Source: an uncultured bacterium
GTDB lineage: Bacteria; Verrucomicrobiota; Verrucomicrobiia; Verrucomicrobiales; V1-33
DNA length: 40,495 nucleotides
Direction: 5' to 3'
Assembly: GCA_903954065.1 (NCBI GenBank)
Contig: CAJBME010000308.1
Location: 1-40,495 of the forward strand
Below, piece after piece: positions 7,007 through 15,759 of the stretch. Every line of letters starts with the position of its first letter. Within the stretch, counting starts at the first letter, position 1. Below the pieces are notes generated by a model. That model did not search any database. It saw only the letters and a list, made by a program, of their open reading frames with translations, and was not told where the DNA came from. Both the position numbers and the translations under genes were made by a program.

Positions 7007-7804
7007 ATGGCGAGACCTTCCAAAATTCGGACACCACTAGCTGCACTGCGCGTTGCGCTTGGGATCGAGCAAAAACAGATGGCTGGATTGCTCGCGATGA
7101 GACCCGATGTGTATTGGCGTTATGAAACTGCGAATGCGAATCTGAAAACCACCAAGGAAATCGCCATGGCTTGCCAATCGATATTTGGGGTAAGTGGTCG
7201 ATGGTTAAGCGAAGGACTACATACGGACCCGATCCCGGCGATTGATGGCAGGGCGTGGGATTTGAGCTACCCGACGACGGAACCGGTGACGGTGCAACGC
7301 CTTAGGGCCGAGCAATCAGTGCTCGATGCGATGGCGGTGTTGCGTGCTATGGGTGAGGAGGCTGCTCTTAAACAAAAAGGTCCTGCCTTTGAGGCGGCTT
7401 TGGGGTGCGCCCTTGAGGGGTTGGCTGAGCGGTTCGGACTGTCACAGGACTACGCAAAACACTTTGCTGAAGCGGTGGAAAAAAAAGCGGTTATCAGTAA
7501 GCAAATTGAGGAGATCAAGAAGGCTGATTTCCCCTACGCAAAAGCTTTTCAGCGCTTGAACGAGGGTAAGGAGGCGGATTGCAAGGGGGCGTCCAAGCCC
7601 GTGAAGTTGGCACCGGGTTTGATTCGGCGCGCGCTTGCTGATGGGGCCGCCACAAGCAAAGCTGGCGTTGTGCTCAAGCACAGAGGCGGTGCCACCTTTT
7701 CCATAATGGAGCCATCCCGAAAGCCTGATAACCGCACAGCTAACAAGCGGCCACCGAAAACTGAACAACCGTCCCCGCGGAGGAAGCAGGTGGGCGGACG
7801 TTGA
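7007..7804 (+). CDS. XRE-like HTH transcriptional regulator
   Basis: A 265-residue protein with an N-terminal HTH (PLAALRVALGIEQKQMAGLL, then the Y-W-R-Y-E turn around residue 38), as in XRE/Cro-type repressors. The middle is helical and the C-terminus basic and Pro-rich. It is the only plus-strand gene of this module's core, divergent from the excisionase-like gene and primase and convergent with the integrase, whose 3' end it overlaps by 65 bp. This layout suggests the element's master repressor, probably acting at the inverted repeat at 6983-7000. The specific family is uncertain. Confidence 0.65.
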   Translation: MARPSKIRTPLAALRVALGIEQKQMAGLLAMRPDVYWRYETANANLKTTKEIAMACQSIFGVSGRWLSEGLHTDPIPAIDGRAWDLSYPTTEPVTVQRLRAEQSVLDAMAVLRAMGEEAALKQKGPAFEAALGCALEGLAERFGLSQDYAKHFAEAVEKKAVISKQIEEIKKADFPYAKAFQRLNEGKEADCKGASKPVKLAPGLIRRALADGAATSKAGVVLKHRGGATFSIMEPSRKPDNRTANKRPPKTEQPSPRRKQVGGR

Positions 7805-8957
7805 ACCACGCGGTGGCTTGTTCGTGGGTTAGCAACGCTTTATAGTGCGCATGAATGATCGAGGGTGAGTTTCCGCACCAGCTAGCCACGCGTGCAACGT
7901 CGGCTTCAAGGCAGCACCACGCGCTGGCGCAAGTGTGTCGCAACGCGTTTGCTGGCCACTTGGTAATCAATGCTTTACGTCTGGCAATGGCGAGGTCCCG
8001 GCGGAGTGTGTTGGGGTTCTGCACTAGCGGTCCAGTGCCTTGGTGGAGCGGCCGGAGCCACTCAAGCAAGCCGTCACTGATCGGCACGTGTCGCCGCGAT
8101 GCCGTTTTGGCGGCACCGGCGGAAATCGTGATCAAGCGGTGTTCCATGCTGATGTTCTGCCACTCAAGGCGTTGAGCTTCAGCCGCGCGGACACCGGCCA
8201 GTGCTTGGATCGCCACACACGCAAGGCTGCGTTCAGGAAGGGCGGCGAGCAGACTGGCAAGCTCGGCGGCAGTGATGATGCCTGGCTCGGCGGTCACGAC
8301 TTTCGGCAGGCGCACCGAGGCGACAGGGTTCCGTGCAATTCGACCGGCTGCTAGGTGTGCCGTAAAGATTGAACCGATGGTGTTTAAGTAGTTTTTTTGG
8401 GTTCTGGAACCGCCACGCGTTACGGCCCAAGTTTGGAGTTCTTCGCTCGTGATACTGGACAGCGGTCGGTCGCCGAAGTCATTAGCGAAGTGACCGAGCC
8501 GCAGCCGCAGATTGCTCTGGTGTGCCTCCGACAACTTCCGGCGGCTGACATCCTCAAGCCGGTCGTCCACTGCTTGAGCCACGGTCCCCGAGGTCCGAAG
8601 GGATCGCTGGTGCTCAACAAAATGCTTGAGCGCGTCGGTCACCGAAGGGCGTGGTGTCCAGTCGGCAGTCTGCGCGTAGAATGAGGTGACCGCGTGCAAG
8701 TCGGCACCGGATGCCCCCGTTGAGGCCTCTGCCCCGTCACGAGCAATTCCGGCGACCCGAAGGCTGAATGCTGCGGTTGCTTCGCTTAGAGTTGTAAATC
8801 TTTGCCGCGAGCGCTTCCCGTCCGCATGGTGAGTGCACAACATGAATCCCGGGCCGTCGTGTTGGACGGTCACTGTAACAGGCCCGAGCCGCTGCCTTTT
8901 GATTGGTTGGCGGCGTTTTTTGATTGTGTCGGCAGTGGTTATTGAAGGGCGAGGCAT
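7740..8957 (-). CDS. tyrosine recombinase/integrase (His-to-Asn variant)
   Basis: A 405-residue protein with a SAM-like core-binding part (~100-210) and a catalytic domain. Visible active-site positions are R257 (ALAGVRAAEAQRL), K284 (AAKTASRRH), R340 (NALRHTCAS) and the nucleophile Y372 (HAHYKALL). The histidine of the HxxR box is replaced by N337, and the later His/Trp position is N363 (CGNSPS). Asn at these sites occurs in some integrases, so activity is not excluded. It lies next to excisionase-like and repressor genes, so it probably integrates and excises the primase-bearing element. Its 3' end overlaps the convergent HTH regulator by 65 bp. Confidence 0.85.
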   Translation of the reverse strand: MPRPSITTADTIKKRRQPIKRQRLGPVTVTVQHDGPGFMLCTHHADGKRSRQRFTTLSEATAAFSLRVAGIARDGAEASTGASGADLHAVTSFYAQTADWTPRPSVTDALKHFVEHQRSLRTSGTVAQAVDDRLEDVSRRKLSEAHQSNLRLRLGHFANDFGDRPLSSITSEELQTWAVTRGGSRTQKNYLNTIGSIFTAHLAAGRIARNPVASVRLPKVVTAEPGIITAAELASLLAALPERSLACVAIQALAGVRAAEAQRLEWQNISMEHRLITISAGAAKTASRRHVPISDGLLEWLRPLHQGTGPLVQNPNTLRRDLAIARRKALITKWPANALRHTCASAWCCLEADVARVASWCGNSPSIIHAHYKALLTHEQATAWFNVRPPASSAGTVVQFSVAAC

Positions 8958-9054
8958 CCCGGATCGTGCGGCTGCACTAGGGGGAAATCAAGTGAAACAA
9001 GCCACGATTAAGCCACTTGAGGCTTGGACCCCTTATGGGATAAGGAACTTCAGC

Positions 9055-9474
9055 GGGTCAGCGACCCACGGCTACAAAAGATCCGGATCCGAAACCGCTG
9101 CGCAGGCGGCAAAGCCGCCACTGTAGCCGGGTACGATGGCCCCGGTTTCCACCATTGGCCCCAAGGCCACCCCCCTCAAGACACGGCTCCGAAACCACTT
9201 CTCCGCATCCGGTCCCATGCCAAAAAGACGTTCGGAGAGGCGTTCGATGCCGCCACTGTAGCCGGGTACGCTGGCCCCGGTTTTCACACTTGGCCCTCAG
9301 GCCACATCCCTCAAGACACGGCTCCGAAACCGCTTCTTCGTATCCGGCCCCCTGCCAAAAAGGCGTTCGGAGAGACGTTCGGCGCCGCGACCGGGGTCAG
9401 CGACCCACGGCTACAAATGATCCGGATCCGAAACAACTGCGCAGGCGGCAAAGCCGCCACTGTAGCCGGGTACG
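9055..9474. repeat. composite direct repeats between the two integrases
   Basis: Two near-identical ~80-bp units open and close the block (9055-9135 and 9394-9474: gtcagcgacccacggctaca, then gatccggatccgaaac, ggcggcaaagccgcc, gtagccgggtacg). Between them a 135-bp unit is repeated in tandem (starting at 9126 and 9261). The ggcggcaaagccgcc part is self-complementary. An open plus frame runs through (9024-9521), but its product is just the repeated unit translated and it has no gene-like context. Nothing else is seen in 8958-9540. Confidence 0.8.
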
Positions 9475-9541
9475 CTAATCCAGTCCTCCGTGAAAGGGAA
9501 CTGTTTTTGATGTTGCATTGAACAAAAAAAGTTGGAAGTCC

Positions 9542-9607
9542 ACACTAACACGCTCTAAATACAACACTAATACGACACTCATACGACATGAACACGACAC
9601 TCATACG
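9542..9607. repeat. phased 11-bp repeat array overlapping integrase start, copy 1
   Basis: Six consecutive 11-mers: ACACTAACACG, a degenerate copy, ACACTAATACG, ACACTCATACG, ACATGAACACG and ACACTCATACG. The integrase start codon (9588) lies inside the fifth. An 11-bp period places each unit on the same DNA face, as expected for cooperative protein binding. TTGGAAGTC precedes it (9532-9540). An inverted copy with the same preceding motif is at 32646-32689. It could be an integrase arm-site array, an operator or an attachment site. Confidence 0.75.
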
Positions 9608-10745
9608 ACACCCCCGACGCGCGTCAGCGCCCGAAAATTGCCCGAAGGCCTCCCGGCAGTCGGTCCAGTATGAGGGTCGCAAGGTCCCACTCGTCCGTGA
9701 CAACAACGGGGTCTGGCGCCTCCGGTCCCGGTCCAAGCACTTCCGCATCGACGTCTGCCTGGGCACCTCGGTCCTGGCAACGGCCCGGGTCGTGGCGAAG
9801 GAAATGCTGGAGGCGGGCCGCGGGACATCGACCAAGTCGGCCTCCCGGGGGACGATCCAGCAGCTGGTGGACATCTACTTCGCGAGCCCGCGCCGGTCAT
9901 CCCTGGTCGTGGCGAAGGGCAACGTAAGCCGTCTGCGCGTCATCGTGCGGCTGGTCCACGGGAAGGAGATGAAGGATGTGCCCATCGCGGCCTTGTCGGC
10001 GAAGCTCTGGTCCGAGTATCAGCGCCTGCGCCTGGAGGAGGCGGGCCTCCCGTTGGACTACTCCCGCCGGATCGCCGAGGCCCACAGCATCAACAGCGCG
10101 ATCCGCCAGGCCATGAGCCTGGTCAGCCGCCCGTCCCAGGTCGCCTACGCCGCCCATGGGATTACCCTCCCGTCGGACGCCAGCACCATCATGCAGCTGC
10201 CTGAGCCCATCCTGATCAAGCCACCGGCCAATGACGATGCACTGGTCACCGCGTGGCGCCAGCTGAGGGACGTCGACCGCCCTCTGTGGTTGGCCCTCGG
10301 GCTCGCCCGCTTTGCTGGCATGAGGCGTGAGGAGATCGTGAACTGCCGGGGAAAGTGGATCGTGACCCACGAGGGGGTGGTTTCGGTCGAGCTGCGTGAC
10401 CGGCCGGAGGATCGATACCAGACGAAGACCGGGTGGCTGTACTTTGCCCCAATCCTGGATGCGGACCTGGCCTCTGTGCTGTCCTCGATCAAGCCAGAGC
10501 AGTTGGTGGTCGAGCCTGAGGGGGTGGCTCGGGCATACTGGTTTATCAGAGCCCCGCAGCAGTGGTGCCGCCCGTATGTCGCAGACGTCCAGAAACCCCT
10601 CCACCGGCTGCGCGGGCTCTACGCGGTGGACCTCAGGATCCGCACCAGGGACGCGGTTGCGGCTGCCCTGGCGGGGACAAAAGCGGCGTCGGCTGCCCTG
10701 GGGCACACCTCGACCGAGATGACTGAGCGACACTACCTACGTTGA
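9588..10745 (+). CDS. tyrosine recombinase/integrase (second type)
   Basis: A 385-residue protein unrelated in detail to the integrase at 7740. The catalytic set looks complete: R246 (ARFAGMRREEI), K280 (QTKTGW), H339-x-x-R342 (LHRLRG), H373 (LGHTSTEM) and Y383 (RHYLR at the very end). The Arg-rich N-terminus (VPLVRDNNGVWRLRSRSKHF) is likely the arm-binding domain. The first codons are part of an 11-bp repeat array, so its own product or a partner may bind there. A frameshifted fragment of a related gene lies at 33590-33742. It is adjacent to the BREX operon, making it a candidate for moving the defence genes. Confidence 0.85.
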   Translation: MNTTLIRHPRRASAPENCPKASRQSVQYEGRKVPLVRDNNGVWRLRSRSKHFRIDVCLGTSVLATARVVAKEMLEAGRGTSTKSASRGTIQQLVDIYFASPRRSSLVVAKGNVSRLRVIVRLVHGKEMKDVPIAALSAKLWSEYQRLRLEEAGLPLDYSRRIAEAHSINSAIRQAMSLVSRPSQVAYAAHGITLPSDASTIMQLPEPILIKPPANDDALVTAWRQLRDVDRPLWLALGLARFAGMRREEIVNCRGKWIVTHEGVVSVELRDRPEDRYQTKTGWLYFAPILDADLASVLSSIKPEQLVVEPEGVARAYWFIRAPQQWCRPYVADVQKPLHRLRGLYAVDLRIRTRDAVAAALAGTKAASAALGHTSTEMTERHYLR

Positions 10746-10918
10746 GGGGCTAGGTACGGTTCTGATCCCAGAGACCGGCGTGCCGGTCCCCACCAGATCG
10801 ACGGCTCGGGTTTTAACCTCAGCAGTGGATCGCTAGACAGGGTCTTGTGTTCATTTGGGCTAATCGTAGGTCTGGGTTGAGTGTGGAGGTGGGGGGGCCA
10901 CAAATCTAGGGCCCCTCA

Positions 10919-11058
10919 GGCCACTTTTGCGAGGACAGGCCTTGCGTGCAGCGGACTCGACTGGCACGGCAATCAGTGCCCAGTTTTCAGAAAACTACTC
11001 AAAATAACACATTCTTGTTTTAAGCAATAAATGGTCCAGAATTCGATTGCCTCTCACT
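10919..11058. repeat. diverged direct repeat, copy 2 (partner at 664-803)
   Basis: This is the counterpart of the repeat downstream of the first FGE gene. It fills much of the 375-bp gap between the convergent 3' ends of the integrase and brxL. No gene and no obvious terminator hairpin were found in that gap. Confidence 0.7.
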
Positions 11059-11121
11059 GAGCATGATCGGCCGTCTGGTTGTTGCGTTGCTGCTCTCAAA
11101 ACGTTCTGACCACCACGATAC

Positions 11122-13155
11122 CTACAGGATGCCCAAGGCCTTCGCCGCAGCGGTCTGAGGATCTGAGAAGAAAATAGGATCCACCTTCTCGGCGATGTCT
11201 CCTGACACCTCCAGGAAGTTCCGTTTGTTGCCAAGAGGGATCAGCGCACGGCGTGCCCCGTTCTCCATGGCGACCTGCAAGGGTTCGGCCAGTGAAGTGA
11301 CCGGCTTGAGGTTGCCTTGGATGCTCAGGTCTCCGAGAATCACCATTCCGGGCTGCACCGGGGTTTTCTTGAGCGCGGAGATGATCGCAACCAGAACGGC
11401 CATCCCGGCATCGCAGTTGATGCGGTTCGACATCAGGTCGATGGCCTCGACGTGGAAATCCGTGGTGTCGAAGGCGCTCGCGATCCCAAGTGCTACCTTG
11501 CTTCCCTGGAGAAAGCCGAAGGCACGTGTGATGGATTCCTTCATCGAGGTGTTCGCCCCGCCGGCGTGTTTGAGTTTCCCGGTTCCCGCCGACGTCCCCA
11601 CTTCGATCCTGTAGAGACCGACCTTGCCTTCGTCGTTGACGGACGCTGCATAGACGGAACCCGGCGCAAGCGGGTCCGTGGCGATGAGGGCGCGCCCGCC
11701 CTCTTCTGGGACACCAACGTAGTGCTCCTCAGTGGTTTCAAGATCCCGGTAGGAGAACGAGGTCTGGTGATACTCGAAGGAACCCATCTTCTTGAGTTGT
11801 TCCTTGACCCTGCGGCGGCCTTCCATGGCCACGTCGAGTAGTTCTGCGAGCTCAACCTTGGTGTAGTCACCGTGCGGATAGACGAGCTTGATCAATCCGG
11901 ACACCGTCTTGCGCACGGCCTTCACGTCGCGCGCATTGAGGTGCTGGCCGAACGAGAAGTGGTGATCGCATACATCAGTGAAGGTGTGGCGGCGGAGTTC
12001 ACGAAGAGCCTCGGCCAGATAGTCCACTACGAACCCGTAGTGATCTGTGAAGAACTCAATCCTCATCTTTGGGACTTCCCAGCCGGGGATGTAGTAGTGA
12101 ATGCGGTCGAGGAAGGCCATGTCCTCGCGGATCACATCGGGCATGGGCATGAACAGGTGCGATGAGCGGACCATGGTCTCCACCGGCTGGTTGGTATTGC
12201 CGAACAGTGCAATGGAAGCCTTTCCGGTCAGCGAATCCTTGCCACGGGCGAAGGTCCCAGACTCGCAGTAGGTCTTCAGGGTCGTCACCACTTCCTTGGA
12301 CATCTTTTCGAGATCGGCGACTTCATCGAAGGCCACCGCGTCCCACAGCCCCACGAGGCCGACTTTCCCGGAGGACATGTTGTAGAACATGTTTGCCACC
12401 GTCGTAGAACCGGTCATCAGGATCGAGTAAGGACTCAGCTCTTGGAACGCATACGACTTACCAGTTCCGCGCGGGCCGAGTTCCACAAGATTGTAGTTCG
12501 ACTCGCAAAGTGGGATCAAACGGATGAGAAACAGCAGCTTCAGGCGGCGCGAGAAGTGTGAGGGTTCCATGCCGATAGAGCGAATCAGAACGTCCAGCCA
12601 CTCGTCGGTGGAGAAGGCCGCACGCCCTTGTTTGTATTCGTTCAGATTGAAACTGGCCATCTGAACGGGCGTCAGTTTTTCGATCCAGAACGGGCTCCGC
12701 TTGCCCTTCGCTTCCTCGTCGTATTGATGCCGGATTTCCACCTCCGCCCACACACCGCCCATCAGCAGGCGGTCGTAGTCGCGGACGAACTTGTCTGGCA
12801 CGTGGATGTATTTGCTGCCGAAGTGAAACGCCTCCGCCCAGTATTTGTCGTCCTCCGAGAGGTAGCGCACGCTGACTTTATCGATGAAAGTGTGGCGCTC
12901 CTTCTCCTTAACCAGTGCCTGCGCCTTGTTGGACTCATCTGAGCGAATAAAGCTGTCCGCCAAAGTGTTCGTGACCACCCTCATGCCGGCATCGATGGCC
13001 GCCGGATCGTCGGTGGCGCAGTATTTGCCGAGCAGGTATTCGAGCACGAAGACCGGCACATTGGCACCGACTTTGATCTTCCGCACAAGGTCCTTGCGGA
13101 CCACGCGACCGGAAAACACTTCGGCAAGTTTCGCATCAAGGTCGTCGCTGTTCAT
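11122..13155 (-). CDS. brxL: BrxL, BREX AAA+ protein with Lon-like C-terminal domain
   Basis: The ATG at 13155 (MNSDDLDAKLAEVF) follows the pglZ stop by 4 bp; a TTG start at 13170 is possible. The product has 677 residues, normal for BrxL. An N-terminal BrxL domain precedes an AAA+ core with Walker A GPRGTGKS (~227) and Walker B DAVAFDEVA (~272). The C-terminus aligns with the Lon protease domain (LGDLSIQGNLKPVTSLAEPL). The usual Lon Ser and Lys appear replaced: CDAG stands where PSAG is expected, and LAEP where LKEK is. This agrees with the view that BrxL is a DNA-associated motor rather than an active protease. It is the last gene of the operon. Known role: phage exclusion in type 1 BREX, not needed for host methylation. 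Confidence 0.95.
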   Translation of the reverse strand: MNSDDLDAKLAEVFSGRVVRKDLVRKIKVGANVPVFVLEYLLGKYCATDDPAAIDAGMRVVTNTLADSFIRSDESNKAQALVKEKERHTFIDKVSVRYLSEDDKYWAEAFHFGSKYIHVPDKFVRDYDRLLMGGVWAEVEIRHQYDEEAKGKRSPFWIEKLTPVQMASFNLNEYKQGRAAFSTDEWLDVLIRSIGMEPSHFSRRLKLLFLIRLIPLCESNYNLVELGPRGTGKSYAFQELSPYSILMTGSTTVANMFYNMSSGKVGLVGLWDAVAFDEVADLEKMSKEVVTTLKTYCESGTFARGKDSLTGKASIALFGNTNQPVETMVRSSHLFMPMPDVIREDMAFLDRIHYYIPGWEVPKMRIEFFTDHYGFVVDYLAEALRELRRHTFTDVCDHHFSFGQHLNARDVKAVRKTVSGLIKLVYPHGDYTKVELAELLDVAMEGRRRVKEQLKKMGSFEYHQTSFSYRDLETTEEHYVGVPEEGGRALIATDPLAPGSVYAASVNDEGKVGLYRIEVGTSAGTGKLKHAGGANTSMKESITRAFGFLQGSKVALGIASAFDTTDFHVEAIDLMSNRINCDAGMAVLVAIISALKKTPVQPGMVILGDLSIQGNLKPVTSLAEPLQVAMENGARRALIPLGNKRNFLEVSGDIAEKVDPIFFSDPQTAAAKALGIL

Positions 13156-13159
13156 ATCT

Positions 13160-15754
13160 TTAAAGGGCAAGATTCAGTGGGATGTCGGCCATGGTGGCCA
13201 GGATGGATTCGTTTTTGCTGTCGATGACCCGGAGTGACGCGGTCGGAGGAAAACTGGAAACCGCGAGCATCAGGGTTGCCGAGTTGGGTTGCCCCACTTC
13301 CAGTGTGATTTCCCGGGTCCCTTCCTCGAATCCGTAGGAAGCCATGGCCGGGTGGCCGATTACGTCCTTTCCGCTAATGAGTTCAAGTCTCACCTGCCGC
13401 TTCCTAGGGGCAAACATGTCATCGCTCTCCAAGGTGAGCGTGACGGAGAAGAACCGGTTAGTGATGGCCTTCTTTGCAAAGCCGATGACCACCCGCGCCG
13501 CCGCGCTCTTGGTAACTGCCGCCTTGCGCGTGAGACGGGCGACCGGAATAAGCTGTTCCTGAGGACTGGCCCCGCCATGGAAGTAGGCACCGGCTCCACC
13601 TTTGACTTTGAAGGTACCGAGGCCACGCGGAAAGGCGCAGTCCAGTAATCCTCCCAATTCCAAGGTGCTGGCGGCCACCCTGAAGTAGCCGTCGGCATTT
13701 GTTCCGCCCTGGCCCAGCCAGCAGCGAGCGTGCAACTCCAGCGTATCACCTCCCGGTGGGTCCATCTTCAAGCCTGTCTCAAAGCCTTCTGCGAAGATAA
13801 AACCATGGTCTGCGGCGATCACGAAATCCGTCACGCCGGATGCAGCGAGATTGCGGATGCCACGACGGAGCTTCTCCAACACATCGTCCATGTAGATCCT
13901 GGCTTCGTCGTCTTCGCTGCCGTCTTCACCGATGCGGTCGATCTCTTGCGAGGTCACCACCAACAACTTGGCGGCGGAAAGATCCTTTTTTTTCTTCGGG
14001 GTGAGTCGGATGATTTCACCGAGTTTCAGCACTAAGGTGCCGTCACCGGTCTTCGCCTGAAGCCATGCCATGCGTGCCGTCCGGTCGGTGATCCGTTTCC
14101 CAGCGATGCTGACGTGCATCTTGCCACCCTGTTTTTCTAAGGTGAGTCCATTCTCCGCGCCAGGCATCAGGGAAGCCATGCCCACGGGAGTGATGCTCGG
14201 GAGTTGGCCTAGCGCGGGCCGTAGGTCGATGGTGAAATCGCCTCCCAGTCCTTCCAATAGTTCCGTCGCCATCTCATAGCGAAGGGCGTCCACGAGGAGG
14301 TAGGCGGTTCTACGTCCGTCGGCCAGCAGAGGGGCCACGGCGTCCTTGAACACCTGACTATGTGGCAAGGCGGCCGAGCTGCCAAACTCCGCTTCTCCCA
14401 GCGCCCGCGTCCATGCTTCGGTGAGCAGGTCCAGCGTCATCAGATAGGCCGCGCGGCACTGGGCCACCACCTTCTCCCAGTCAGGCACGCCGCTTTCATG
14501 CTCGAAATCAAACCGGGCGTAGCGGCTATCCAGATGCCGGGCCAGCGTGTCCAACTTCATCCACGGCGCGGAGTGGTTGGTATAGGCGTTGATCAATTCA
14601 TCCAGCGGCCACTTCCGCTTCTTGAGGGCGGAGGAAATCACATGGGCTTCCTGCGACAAAGCGGCGGCCACCTCGACCAGCGACCATTGGAGTTGGAGCT
14701 GAGGCATACGCCGGTTCCAGAATGTCGGGCGACGCATCGCGGCCCGCTCCTCCGCACGCTGACCATCGCCCTTCATGAGCGCCTCGGCAGCTTCTGCTAG
14801 AAGTGGTAGATCGAGGCAAGGAAATGTCTCCAGCGCAGAGATCGCGTCATTTGGCAAAACCAGCGAGCCGATGCCGGCGCTTTGTTCCAAGGCTTCTGCG
14901 GCGCTGGTATAGGCTTCTTGCAGATCCAGCCGGTTGCGCCATGTCTGGCACAGATGGACCAAGGTATCACGCTGCACCGCTTTTCCGGGGAGCTGCAGCA
15001 ATTCAAGTGCTCCGCTGCGATGCGATTTTGGCAGCGCCAAACTCACTTCGCCAAGCAACAGGTGTCTCACCAGAGCTTCGCGCAGTGCCGCCGACGTCTT
15101 CAGCTTGCCGGTCACCAGGCCGGTTTCCTCTTCCACCAATGTCGCCAGTTCCTTGAGGGCGTTTTTTTTCGTCACCTTGCCGTCCTGCTCCGTGCTGGAG
15201 GCAAATTGCAGCAGTACCTCCACCGGGGAAGCCTGGCCGAAGATCAGCTTCAAGGCTCCGGTCGCTGTGGAGCCGGCATCCTCGGCCATCTGCTCCACTT
15301 CCTCGAAGTTCAGCAAGCCGTCCTCCACCTGCCGTGCCACATGGCCCGCCTTCTCTGGGGAAATCTTTGCAAACACCCGCTCGACCAATCCTGAAAGACG
15401 CGTATTCCGCTCCGTGACCGGCGCCCCAGGCTCCACCACCACTCCGGCGGTTTCTACTTCGATCAGAGCAAAGTGGCTCTCCGTGCGGTCCTGCGGCACA
15501 TACACCAGCAGCTTCGGCGGCACCTCGCGGTCCGCGATCGGCCGGCCCTCGTCATCGATCCACTCCAGCCAATTCTCCAGTTCCTCGCGCAGACGGAAAT
15601 AACCATCCAGAAACTTGAGCACTGTTACCCCGGTGAGGCTCAGTCCATCCACGGCCTGAGTATAGGCCTGGTCCGGGTCATACCACACGACGATCCCGCG
15701 CTCGTTGATCTGGCGCTGGAGGAGTTGGCTGAGGGTGTCAGTGAGCTTCGGCAT
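13160..15754 (-). CDS. pglZ: PglZ, BREX alkaline-phosphatase-superfamily protein
   Basis: The ATG at 15754 (MPKLTDTLSQLLQRQINERG) lies 5 bp after the pglX stop; the frame extends to 15907 inside pglX but that part is not PglZ-like. The protein has 864 residues. The PglZ/alkaline-phosphatase-fold domain is seen as LLVDALRYEM (~486) with the Asp that would carry the metal/nucleophile role, SITPVGMASLMPG (~520), and AADHGFIFAEGFE (~647), the DHG metal-binding motif. PglZ is a core BREX component, needed for defence and for PglX-dependent methylation, though its reaction is not settled. Tight spacing to pglX and brxL indicates one transcript. Confidence 0.95.
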   Translation of the reverse strand: MPKLTDTLSQLLQRQINERGIVVWYDPDQAYTQAVDGLSLTGVTVLKFLDGYFRLREELENWLEWIDDEGRPIADREVPPKLLVYVPQDRTESHFALIEVETAGVVVEPGAPVTERNTRLSGLVERVFAKISPEKAGHVARQVEDGLLNFEEVEQMAEDAGSTATGALKLIFGQASPVEVLLQFASSTEQDGKVTKKNALKELATLVEEETGLVTGKLKTSAALREALVRHLLLGEVSLALPKSHRSGALELLQLPGKAVQRDTLVHLCQTWRNRLDLQEAYTSAAEALEQSAGIGSLVLPNDAISALETFPCLDLPLLAEAAEALMKGDGQRAEERAAMRRPTFWNRRMPQLQLQWSLVEVAAALSQEAHVISSALKKRKWPLDELINAYTNHSAPWMKLDTLARHLDSRYARFDFEHESGVPDWEKVVAQCRAAYLMTLDLLTEAWTRALGEAEFGSSAALPHSQVFKDAVAPLLADGRRTAYLLVDALRYEMATELLEGLGGDFTIDLRPALGQLPSITPVGMASLMPGAENGLTLEKQGGKMHVSIAGKRITDRTARMAWLQAKTGDGTLVLKLGEIIRLTPKKKKDLSAAKLLVVTSQEIDRIGEDGSEDDEARIYMDDVLEKLRRGIRNLAASGVTDFVIAADHGFIFAEGFETGLKMDPPGGDTLELHARCWLGQGGTNADGYFRVAASTLELGGLLDCAFPRGLGTFKVKGGAGAYFHGGASPQEQLIPVARLTRKAAVTKSAAARVVIGFAKKAITNRFFSVTLTLESDDMFAPRKRQVRLELISGKDVIGHPAMASYGFEEGTREITLEVGQPNSATLMLAVSSFPPTASLRVIDSKNESILATMADIPLNLAL

Positions 15755-15759
15755 GGCAG

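Noticed and set aside
9024..9521. Plus-strand ORF of 165 codons through the composite repeat
   Set aside because: The product is only the translated repeat units, with no ribosome site or family; better treated as a repeat region.
9897..10733. Minus-strand ORF (278 codons) opposite the second integrase
   Set aside because: Shadow frame of an integrase with all catalytic residues; composition is arginine/proline/glycine-rich as expected of an antisense frame.
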